Below are positions 17,161 to 24,309 of a stretch of DNA of 64,000 nucleotides, piece by piece; the stretch's first letter is position 1, and every line of letters begins with the position of its first letter. The position numbers were made by a program, and so were the translations under genes. Origin of the DNA: Bacteroidales bacterium UBA6401 (GTDB taxonomy: Bacteria; Bacteroidota; Bacteroidia; Bacteroidales; UBA932); the NCBI GenBank assembly GCA_002438635.1, contig DJPX01000033.1, positions 26,217 through 90,216 of the forward strand, in the 5' to 3' direction. The notes below the pieces were generated by a model. The model had not been told where the DNA came from. It did no database searches and saw nothing but the letters and a program-made list of their open reading frames with translations.

Positions 17161-19251
17161 ATGGATAATATGGTAGATAGAGCACGCGAGGTAGCGGCAG
17201 TGGTTTTAAAGGATGAGTTACGTAGCAATGGTAGTCCTTTCATAAGTCATCCCGATGGTGTGGCGGCCATCGTTAGGGATGAGATTGGTCTTCCACAGGA
17301 GTGCGTAGCTGCAGTATATCTTCACGAGGCCTCTAGGACACACCCTGAGTTAGATCTTTCTGCTTTCCCTGAAGAGGTGCGTAATCTGGTTGATGGCTTG
17401 AATAAAATCAGCACAATAAAGCCTAAGGATACTCGCTTGGAGGCTGAGAATTATAAAAAGCTGATTGTTCAGTATAGTAAAGATCCTCGTGTAACGATAA
17501 TAAAAATAGCAGACCGTCTTGAGATTATGCGTAATCTAAGCATCTTCCCTAAGGCTTCAAGGGAGCAGAAGCAACTCGAAACGCTGATGCTTTACATTCC
17601 ACTTGCCCATCAGCTAGGTCTATATAATATTAAAAGCGAGTTAGAGGACATTTATTTCAAATATGCTGAACCTGAGCAGTATCGTTCTATAAAAAACAAA
17701 TTGGCTGCGACAGCTCCTGATAGAGAGCGGCTAAGGCAGGAATTTATAGAGCCACTGAAAGAAAAGTTGGATGCCGCTGGCATTAAGTATAAGGTTAAGG
17801 TGCGCACGAAGACGGCATACAGTATTTACAAGAAGATGTTGGCACAAAAAGTTCCTTTCGAAGGGGTGTATGATGTGTTCGCTATGCGCTTTATTATAGA
17901 TTGCGAGCCGGTTAAGGAAGTTGAGGATAATTTGTGCTGGAAGGTTTATTCGTATGTCACTGAGGAGTATGTTCCCGATGAAAAGAGATATAGGGATTGG
18001 TTAACTAATCCTAAGCCTAATGGGTACGAGAGTCTGCATATAACTGTACAGAATTCAAGTGGCAACTATATAGAGGTGCAAATTCGTACAAAGCGTATGG
18101 ATGAGATTGCAGAGAGTGGTCTTGCGTCACATTGGTCCTATAAAGGCATCAAGTCGGAGCATACGCTTGATACTTGGCTGACATCTGTGCGTTATGCTCT
18201 TGAGCACAAGGCTGTTAATAAGCCGGAGGATATGCCGATAGCCCCATCAAAGGATATATTTGTTTTTACTCCGAGTGGGGAGTTGCGCATTCTTCCTGCC
18301 GGGGCGACTGTTTTGGACTTTGCATTTAATATCCATAGCGGAATAGGGTGTCGGTGTTCTGGTGCGAGAATCAATGGAAAGGCTGCTTCAATACGAGAAA
18401 CGCTTCATACTGGGGATGTAGTCGAGATTTTGACTACGAAAAGCCAGAGGCCATCGGCTGATTGGCTGAACTGGGTGGTTTCGGCCAAGGCACGCAGTAA
18501 AATACGTCAAGAACTTGACGCGGAGGAAAGGAAATTAGCCACAGAGGGTAGAGAGCTGTTGGAGAGAAGGTTGAAGAATTGGAAGATGGACTTTACCGAC
18601 GAGATGGTACTAGACTTTTGTAAGAAATATAAGTATAGTGGTCAAATTCCTTTTTATGCAGCAATTGGGGCGGGCTCACTGGATGTAAATGAGGTTAAAG
18701 ATTTTATTTTAAGTGCTCCTCAGCGTGCGGAGGAGGGGATAGCTGCTGCAATTGCATCGGAGAGCGCGAGGCCATCTGGATATACAAGTACGGGAGATGA
18801 CATTCTTGTGCTGAATGCCAGGGATGTAAAGGGATTGCAATATAAGATGGCAAAGTGTTGTAATCCAGTATTTGGGGATGATGTGTTTGGATTTGTCACA
18901 AGGGGGGAGGGAATTAAGATACATAGAATATCTTGTCCTAATGCAGCCCGTCTGATAGAAAAATACCCATATCGCATTCAAAAAGTTAAGTGGCAGGAAA
19001 CTCAAAGTAGTGGCGAGTTTTTGGTGTCTCTTGTAGTTAGCGCCTTGCCAGATGGTGCTGTAATGTCGCAGATTATGGACGGAATATCCCGGTTTAGGGT
19101 ATCGCTTCGTTCCGTTACTGTTAACCGCAATTCCAGAACAGGGGAGGATGATATGCAAGTCAAGCTCCTCGTCCCATCGAACTCGGAGCTTGATAAGGTT
19201 ATCTCCATCTTGAATAAAATCAAGAATGTAACAAGAGTAAAAAGGGTTTAG
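17161..19251 (+). CDS. Long RelA/SpoT homologue with degenerate hydrolase motif
   Basis: A 696-residue RSH protein that makes (p)ppGpp. Domain order: HD hydrolase-like region (about 5-150), synthetase (about 195-345), TGS (about 360-425), a helical/zinc-finger-like region with KCCNPVFGD, and an ACT domain at the C-terminus. The synthetase looks intact: VRTKTAYSIYKK, YDVFAMRF, PKPNGYESLH and EVQIRTKRMDEIAE. In the HD region His30 and the ADRLxxMRN block are kept, but the HDxxED motif reads HEASRT (residues 55-60). Hydrolysis is therefore probably lost, making this a RelA-type synthetase. Another hydrolase would be needed elsewhere in the genome. The ATG at 17161 follows the mltG stop by four bases; it ends overlapping apt by four bases. 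Confidence 0.92.
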   Translation: MDNMVDRAREVAAVVLKDELRSNGSPFISHPDGVAAIVRDEIGLPQECVAAVYLHEASRTHPELDLSAFPEEVRNLVDGLNKISTIKPKDTRLEAENYKKLIVQYSKDPRVTIIKIADRLEIMRNLSIFPKASREQKQLETLMLYIPLAHQLGLYNIKSELEDIYFKYAEPEQYRSIKNKLAATAPDRERLRQEFIEPLKEKLDAAGIKYKVKVRTKTAYSIYKKMLAQKVPFEGVYDVFAMRFIIDCEPVKEVEDNLCWKVYSYVTEEYVPDEKRYRDWLTNPKPNGYESLHITVQNSSGNYIEVQIRTKRMDEIAESGLASHWSYKGIKSEHTLDTWLTSVRYALEHKAVNKPEDMPIAPSKDIFVFTPSGELRILPAGATVLDFAFNIHSGIGCRCSGARINGKAASIRETLHTGDVVEILTTKSQRPSADWLNWVVSAKARSKIRQELDAEERKLATEGRELLERRLKNWKMDFTDEMVLDFCKKYKYSGQIPFYAAIGAGSLDVNEVKDFILSAPQRAEEGIAAAIASESARPSGYTSTGDDILVLNARDVKGLQYKMAKCCNPVFGDDVFGFVTRGEGIKIHRISCPNAARLIEKYPYRIQKVKWQETQSSGEFLVSLVVSALPDGAVMSQIMDGISRFRVSLRSVTVNRNSRTGEDDMQVKLLVPSNSELDKVISILNKIKNVTRVKRV

Positions 19252-19781
19252 GCCTCGTCTATCTTGATAATGGTTTTTAAATCAAGGTTTCGAGGGAATA
19301 CGTCCAGTTTAGGACACCCCGTTAGCTCGATTATCGCGTTAAGGTATATTTTCTTGGGAGAAAATTGACTTATAAGTCGACTTGCTGCGGCCATAGTACC
19401 ACCTGTGGCGAGAAGGTCGTCGTGTATGAGCACTATATCACTTGGACCTATACAATTAGTGTGTAATTCGATAGTGTCTGTGCCATATTCCAGTTCATAG
19501 GTTTCGGATATTTTTTCGCCAGGTAGTTTACCTTGTTTTCTTGCAGGGACAAATCCCGCACCCAACTTTTCGGCTAATATTCCGCCCATTATAAAGCCTC
19601 TGGATTCAAGTCCCACCACTTTTGTTATGCCTTTATCCTTATATAAATCGTAAAGCCGTTTACTGAGGTCTTGTAAGCATTCGGCGTTCATAAATAAAGT
19701 GGTTACATCCTGGAAGTGAATACCTGGTCTGGGAAAGTCTTCGATAACACGGATGTTATCTTTGAGTTGTTCGATGGTCAT
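19248..19781 (-). CDS. apt: Adenine phosphoribosyltransferase
   Basis: A 177-residue type I phosphoribosyltransferase that converts adenine and PRPP to AMP for purine salvage. Family marks are FPRPGIHFQDVTTLF, GLESRGFIMG, FVPARKQGKLPG and the PRPP loop VLIHDDLLATGGTM. The first Asp of the usual VDDLLATGGT stretch is a His here, but the functional DD pair remains. The ATG at 19781 is chosen over an upstream in-frame codon that would sit within the leader hairpin. A TATATTTG box at 19830-19837 gives a leader of roughly 40 nt dominated by that hairpin. The 3' end overlaps the convergent RSH gene. Confidence 0.95.
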   Translation of the reverse strand: MTIEQLKDNIRVIEDFPRPGIHFQDVTTLFMNAECLQDLSKRLYDLYKDKGITKVVGLESRGFIMGGILAEKLGAGFVPARKQGKLPGEKISETYELEYGTDTIELHTNCIGPSDIVLIHDDLLATGGTMAAASRLISQFSPKKIYLNAIIELTGCPKLDVFPRNLDLKTIIKIDEA

Positions 19782-19796
19782 GTCTGTATTGCACAC

Positions 19797-19828
19797 AAAA
19801 AAGCGTGCCCCGTCGTGGGACACACTTT
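19797..19828 (-). terminator. Strand-specific hairpin with U-tract overlapping the apt promoter
   Basis: On minus-strand RNA the arms AAAGUGUGUCCC and GGGGCACGCUUU pair along all 12 positions, two of them G-U, with a five-base loop, and six U follow. On plus-strand RNA the same two positions would be C/A mismatches, so the structure is made for the minus strand. It can terminate transcripts from the upstream acidic-tailed gene. The apt -7 box lies just before it, so transcripts starting there would lack the first bases of the 5' arm. A terminator and a leader attenuator are both possible. Confidence 0.7.
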
Positions 19829-19829
19829 A

Positions 19830-19837
19830 CAAATATA
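19830..19837 (-). promoter_or_regulatory. -7 box TATATTTG for apt
   Basis: Exact match on the minus strand, immediately upstream of the hairpin. Expected transcription start falls inside the hairpin's 5' arm. Confidence 0.6.
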
Positions 19838-19862
19838 AGTATAATTGTTAGATATTCAAACT

Positions 19863-20420
19863 TTATTCGTCCTGTTCGTATATCTCTTCAGGCTTTTCGT
19901 CATCATCTTCATCCTCCTCCTCATCGATATCTTCGTCTAGGTCATCGTCATCTAACATATCTTCAAGACTTTTTTCGCCAGGAAGTCTTCTTTTTTCTTT
20001 AGGAAGGTCTTCGAACGCTACATAACCGTTGTCAAAAGCAGAAGGGTCTGGCCCTTTTGAGTCAGATAGAAGTGTAGGCACTTTTATGGCATCGGATTTT
20101 TCCTCACCTTCAAGAGTGAGAATCACTCTTTTTTTAGCTTGTGTGTCATAGTAATAGTCGAAAACTACGGCGCCATCGGCAACGGCTTTACCTATGGGAA
20201 CGTCATCCACAGTGCCATAACCTAGGTCGATTAGGGCATATCGAGCTATGACATTGCCATCTGCATCATAGGCTTTGAACAGTATAGGCTGGTCTGCAGG
20301 GAAGGCCATGTCTGATTGCATCTGCTTATGCAGATGGTAAAATGAATTGGCAGAATTTACCTTGTAGATTCTGTAGAATCCCTTGAGACCGGGAAGTGTA
20401 ACTCGGAATTGATAAATCAT
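19863..20420 (-). CDS. pRiA4b ORF-3-like domain protein with acidic C-terminal tail
   Basis: A 185-residue cytoplasmic protein. The N-terminal part (MIYQFRVTLPGLKGFYRIYKV, then SFYHLHKQMQ) resembles the plasmid pRiA4b ORF-3 fold, a small beta-rich domain of unknown function common in Bacteroidetes. The last 35 residues are almost entirely Asp and Glu (DDDDLDEDIDEEEDEDDDE). Such tails are seen in proteins that touch nucleic-acid-binding partners, but no role can be assigned. It is divergent from yigZ with 38 bases between start codons. A near-match box TATATTCG precedes it. The downstream hairpin before apt probably ends its transcript. Confidence 0.7.
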   Translation of the reverse strand: MIYQFRVTLPGLKGFYRIYKVNSANSFYHLHKQMQSDMAFPADQPILFKAYDADGNVIARYALIDLGYGTVDDVPIGKAVADGAVVFDYYYDTQAKKRVILTLEGEEKSDAIKVPTLLSDSKGPDPSAFDNGYVAFEDLPKEKRRLPGEKSLEDMLDDDDLDEDIDEEEDEDDDEKPEEIYEQDE

Positions 20421-20444
20421 AAGGCGAATATAAAAAGAAATTAC

Positions 20445-20452
20445 TAATTTTG
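20445..20452 (+). promoter_or_regulatory. -7 box TAATTTTG for the yigZ-serC-serA operon
   Basis: Exact match, six bases before the yigZ ATG at 20459. No comparable box is seen in the short gaps down to metG, so it may drive a seven-gene run. Confidence 0.6.
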
Positions 20453-20458
20453 GATATT

Positions 20459-21067
20459 ATGGCATTGAATTCTGACGAATATTATAGCATAGAAGCTCCT
20501 TCCCAAGGACTTTATAAAGACCAGAAAAGTAAGTTTTATGCTTTCGCATATCCCGTTGAGAGCGAGGGTGAGGTTAAAGTGCTGTTGGAAAGGCTTCGAG
20601 AGGAATATCACGATGCCAGACATCATTGCTGTGCCTATAGAATAGGTTTAAATGGCCAAGAGTGGAGGGCAAGTGATGATGGCGAACCGGCGGGGACGGC
20701 AGGACGACCGATACTTGGTCAAATAGATAGTGCTGGATTAAGCGATGTGGCAGTTATTGTAGTGCGGTATTTTGGGGGTATTAAATTAGGAGTGCCAGGG
20801 CTTATAGCTGCTTATAAAGCGGCCAGTGCCGATGCTTTAAGCCATGCGAAAAAAATTGTAAAAGTGGAGGGGCGATGGTGTCACTTGAGTTTCGATTATT
20901 CTCAGATACCTTCTGTTATGAAAATATTGAAAGATATGGCTTTACCGATTCGCGCGCAGGAATTTGGGAGTGAATGTTCTATGGATGTCAGATTGCGGTC
21001 ATCACTGATGTCTAATTTTTTTGATAGAATTAAAAATTTGCCTAACTTTAAGTACGAATTCATTTAA
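20459..21067 (+). CDS. YigZ/IMPACT family protein
   Basis: A 202-residue member of the UPF0029/IMPACT family. The N-terminal domain shows the conserved SKFYAFAYPV, ARHHCCAYRIG, SDDGEPAGTAGRPIL and VVRYFGGIKLGVPGLIAAY blocks; a DUF1949-like C-terminal domain follows. The molecular role in bacteria is unsettled; the eukaryotic homologue regulates Gcn2-dependent translation control. The ATG at 20459 is chosen because a longer TTG start would fall within the promoter box. serC begins 12 bases after its stop, so they are likely co-transcribed. Confidence 0.9.
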   Translation: MALNSDEYYSIEAPSQGLYKDQKSKFYAFAYPVESEGEVKVLLERLREEYHDARHHCCAYRIGLNGQEWRASDDGEPAGTAGRPILGQIDSAGLSDVAVIVVRYFGGIKLGVPGLIAAYKAASADALSHAKKIVKVEGRWCHLSFDYSQIPSVMKILKDMALPIRAQEFGSECSMDVRLRSSLMSNFFDRIKNLPNFKYEFI

Positions 21068-21079
21068 ATAGTAAGATTT

Positions 21080-22153
21080 ATGCCTAAAATTCACGTGTTC
21101 AATGCTGGTCCTTGTGTACTTCCTCAGGTGGTAATGGACCATGCCGTGTCGGCGATCCGGGATTTCGCCGGGACAGGTGTCTCTGTTCTTTCCGTATCTC
21201 ATAGAAGTAAAGAATGGGAGGCCGTAATGGATGAAACAAGAGCTTTATGGAAGGAATTGCTACGCATTCCAGAAGGGTATGAAGTGGTTTTTCTTTCAAG
21301 TGGTGCATCTATGGAATTCTTGTATGTGGCGATGAATTATCTTGAGAAGAAGGCGGCTTATCTCGATACCGGAGTATGGGCTTCGAAGGCTATAAAAGAG
21401 GCTAAAGGATTAGGAGAGGTGGAAGTGGTGGCTTCTTCTAGGGATAGAAACTATTCTTATATTCCTAAAGGATATAAAATCCCGGAAGATGCCGATTATT
21501 TTCATATAACGACTAATAACACTATCTACGGAACTGAAATTCACGAGGATTTAGATAGCCCGATTCTTCTTGTAGCCGATATGTCATCAGATATAATGAG
21601 CCGTTCGGTAGATGTAAGTAAGTATGCTATGATTTATGGTGGGGCCCAGAAAAATGTGGGAGCAGCAGGATGTACGTTTGCTATTATAAAAAAATCCACT
21701 TTGGGGAAGGTGAGTAGGTATCTTCCGTCTATACTCGATTTAAGAAATCATATTGAGAAAGAATCGATGTACAATACACCTCCGGTGTTTTCCATTTTCG
21801 TGATGAACGAAACTTTGAAATGGATAAAATCTATGGGAGGCGTGGATGTAATACATAAATTGAATGTGCATAAGGCTGCTACACTATATGAAGAAATCGA
21901 GAGAAATTCTTTGTTCGTGGGCACGGCTGACAAGCAGGATCGTTCTATTATGAATGTATGTTTTGTGATGGCGCCTGGAAAAGAACATCTACAGGATGAA
22001 TTCCTGTCGTTTTCAAAGAATCTTGGAATAGTAGGTATTAAGGGACACAGAAGTGTAGGTGGATTCAGAGCTTCTATATATAATGCTTGCACTCAGGATG
22101 ATGTTCAGGTCTTGGTGGATTGTATGAGAGAATTTGAAAAAACACATAGATAA
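21080..22153 (+). CDS. serC: Phosphoserine aminotransferase
   Basis: A 357-residue class V aminotransferase that converts 3-phosphohydroxypyruvate to phosphoserine with glutamate as donor. Marks are FNAGPCVLP at the N-terminus, [21 protein letters not shown], the PLP lysine in [12 protein letters not shown] (Lys191), and the substrate-binding [15 protein letters not shown] near the end. It is immediately followed by serA, the preceding enzyme of the pathway, and a DUF1015 gene. SerC also acts in pyridoxal phosphate synthesis in many bacteria. Confidence 0.96.
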   Translation: MPKIHVFNAGPCVLPQVVMDHAVSAIRDFAGTGVSVLSVSHRSKEWEAVMDETRALWKELLRIPEGYEVVFLSSGASMEFLYVAMNYLEKKAAYLDTGVWASKAIKEAKGLGEVEVVASSRDRNYSYIPKGYKIPEDADYFHITTNNTIYGTEIHEDLDSPILLVADMSSDIMSRSVDVSKYAMIYGGAQKNVGAAGCTFAIIKKSTLGKVSRYLPSILDLRNHIEKESMYNTPPVFSIFVMNETLKWIKSMGGVDVIHKLNVHKAATLYEEIERNSLFVGTADKQDRSIMNVCFVMAPGKEHLQDEFLSFSKNLGIVGIKGHRSVGGFRASIYNACTQDDVQVLVDCMREFEKTHR

Positions 22154-22154
22154 A

Positions 22155-23075
22155 ATGCGAGTTCTTTTAGCGACACAGAAGCCCTTTGCTCCCCAGGCAG
22201 TAGAAGGGATAACAAAAATCTTGTTACAGAGCGGCCATGAAGTCGAACTTTTAGAAAGGTATGAAAGAGAGGAAGAGTTGGCCGCGGCACTGGAAAACGT
22301 GAATGCTTTGATAGTTCGCAGTGATATTGTAGGTGCGCAGACTATTCGCAAAGCCGAATCGTTGAAAATTATAGTACGTGCTGGTGCGGGTTACGATAAT
22401 ATCGATTTGCAGGCAGCCTCTCAAGCTAGTATTGTTGTTATGAATACACCGGGGCAGAATGCCAATGCTGTCGCCGAGTTGACCATTGGCATGATGATTT
22501 TTATGGCAAGGAATCAATTTGCCCCAAACACGGGAAGTGAGCTGTCAGGCAAAAGCCTTGGCATACAGGGTTTTGGAAATGTGGGAAGTTTGATTGCTTC
22601 CAAGGCTATAGCTTTGGGAATGCGGGTGCGTGCTTTTGACCCGGTTAAAAGCGACGAAGATTTACTTGTGCGTGGTGTGGAACCAGTATCAAATCTTAAG
22701 TCGTTATATTCCGAATGTAACTTCATAAGCCTTAATATGCCATTGGTTTCTGTTACAGAGCGTTCTGTAGGATACGATTTACTTACATCTATGCCTAAAA
22801 ATGGTATTCTCATTAACACTGCTCGTAAGGAGATAATGGATGAGTTGGGCCTGATGCGTGCTTTGGAGGAAAGGCAGGATTTGCGCTTCGCTGCAGATGT
22901 GGCTCCTGACAATTATGCTCAGCTTCGGGATAAATTTACCCTTAGAGTATATGCCAATCCTAAAAAAATAGGAGCTCAGACAGCTGAGGCTAATCTTAAT
23001 GCCGGGCTTGCAGCAGCGCGTCAAATTGTCGATTATTTTGAGACCGGAAACACTAAATACCAAGTAAATAGATGA
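22155..23075 (+). CDS. serA: D-3-phosphoglycerate dehydrogenase
   Basis: A 306-residue short-form SerA that oxidises 3-phosphoglycerate, the first step of serine synthesis. It has the 2-hydroxyacid dehydrogenase fold: VRAGAGYDNID, MNTPGQNANAVAELTIG, the NAD-binding GFGNVG, and NTARKEIMDE. It lacks the C-terminal ACT/ASB domains used for serine feedback in longer SerA. The usual catalytic His region reads NPKKIGAQTAEAN; as far as I recall this PKKxGAQT ending is normal for Bacteroidetes SerA and not a defect. The ATG at 22155 starts one base after the serC stop; a TTG further upstream is rejected. It overlaps the DUF1015 gene by four bases. Confidence 0.94.
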   Translation: MRVLLATQKPFAPQAVEGITKILLQSGHEVELLERYEREEELAAALENVNALIVRSDIVGAQTIRKAESLKIIVRAGAGYDNIDLQAASQASIVVMNTPGQNANAVAELTIGMMIFMARNQFAPNTGSELSGKSLGIQGFGNVGSLIASKAIALGMRVRAFDPVKSDEDLLVRGVEPVSNLKSLYSECNFISLNMPLVSVTERSVGYDLLTSMPKNGILINTARKEIMDELGLMRALEERQDLRFAADVAPDNYAQLRDKFTLRVYANPKKIGAQTAEANLNAGLAAARQIVDYFETGNTKYQVNR

Positions 23076-24307
23076 GAGTAAAACCATTCGCGGCGCTTCG
23101 CCCACCTAAAAATATTGTGGAGCAGGTGGCGGCTCCTCCTTATGATGTATTGGATTCAAAGGAGGCACTTGCTATGGCTGGGAAAGAGTCTCTACTTCAT
23201 ATAACCAAGCCTGAAATAGATTTTTCTCCTATGCTTCGGGACGATGATCCACGGGTATACAAAAAAGCGGTAGAAAATTTTGCCAAATGGCAGGAAAGGG
23301 GGTATCTTGTTAGGGATCCTAAACCATGTTATTATGTGTATGCTCAGAGTATGGGCAATCGCACTCAATTGGGCTTTGTCTTGTGCGCTCATTGTAATGA
23401 TTATACTAGAGGGGCAATAAAAAAACATGAACTTACCAGAAAGGATAAAGAGGATGACAGAATGGTTCATGTTAATATACAGAACGCTAATATAGAACCT
23501 GTTTTTTTTGCTTTCAGGCAGCATGAAGACCTAGAGAAAATACTTTTCGATGTATCCAAGGGCACTCCCGAGTATGATTTCAAGGATGAAAATGGGTTTG
23601 GACATAAATTCTGGGTGATATCTGATGAAAAATTAATTGCACGCATTACGGAACTTTTTGAAAAAGAGGTAAATGCGTTCTATATAGCTGATGGGCATCA
23701 TAGAAGTGCAGCTGCAGCGCGTGTGGGAGAAGAACGTGCGGCGGCTAACCCGAATCATCGTGGAGATGAGGAATATAACTATTTTATGGCAGTGTGTTTC
23801 CCAGATGATCAGTTGAAGATAATGGACTATAATCGAGTGGTGAAAGATTTGAACGGGCATTCTCCTTCGCAGATACTGGATTTGCTGAAAAAGCATTTCA
23901 TCGTTGAAGAAAGAGGAGAAGAAACATATACTCCTGAAGGGTTACATACTTTTTCTATGTACATGGGCGGAAAGTGGTATGCTTTGAGGGCTAAGCCGGA
24001 CACATTCGAAAATGCGGATTTGGTGCAGCGCTTGGATGTGAGCATATTATCAAAGTATGTCTTGGATGACATATTGGGTATAAAAGACTTAAGAAGAGAT
24101 TCTCGTATCGACTTCGTAGGTGGAATAAGGGGACTTGCAGAATTGAAACGTAGGGTGGATAGCGGTCAGATGCAAATTGCTTTTGCTCTTTATCCTGTAA
24201 CGATGCAGCAGATAGAAGAAATATCGGATAATAATTTTATAATGCCACCTAAAACTACTTGGTTCGAGCCTAAACTGCGCTCGGGATTAGCTATTCATAC
24301 TTTTTAA
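23072..24307 (+). CDS. DUF1015 family protein linked to serine synthesis
   Basis: A 411-residue cytoplasmic protein that covers the whole DUF1015 family length. Typical blocks are RPFxALRPP-like N-terminus (MRVKPFAALRPP), APPYDVL, HxTKPE, GAIKKHELTRKDKEDDR and YIADGHHRSAAA. Its ATG overlaps the serA stop (ATGA), and the serC-serA-DUF1015 order is recurrent in this phylum. No classical SerB phosphatase is present in the window, so a role at or near the phosphoserine phosphatase step is an attractive inference, not something the sequence proves. The DGHHR and KHE motifs could form a phosphate- or metal-binding site. Confidence 0.9.
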   Translation: MRVKPFAALRPPKNIVEQVAAPPYDVLDSKEALAMAGKESLLHITKPEIDFSPMLRDDDPRVYKKAVENFAKWQERGYLVRDPKPCYYVYAQSMGNRTQLGFVLCAHCNDYTRGAIKKHELTRKDKEDDRMVHVNIQNANIEPVFFAFRQHEDLEKILFDVSKGTPEYDFKDENGFGHKFWVISDEKLIARITELFEKEVNAFYIADGHHRSAAAARVGEERAAANPNHRGDEEYNYFMAVCFPDDQLKIMDYNRVVKDLNGHSPSQILDLLKKHFIVEERGEETYTPEGLHTFSMYMGGKWYALRAKPDTFENADLVQRLDVSILSKYVLDDILGIKDLRRDSRIDFVGGIRGLAELKRRVDSGQMQIAFALYPVTMQQIEEISDNNFIMPPKTTWFEPKLRSGLAIHTF

Positions 24308-24309
24308 AA

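Noticed and set aside
18709..19158. 149-codon open frame antisense to the RSH gene
   Set aside because: It covers the RSH C-terminal domain, whose plus-strand protein motifs are intact; the antisense product has no known features.
22155..23075. SerA with lost catalytic histidine
   Set aside because: The NPKKIGAQT ending is, to my knowledge, normal for Bacteroidetes SerA, so it is not a sign of decay.
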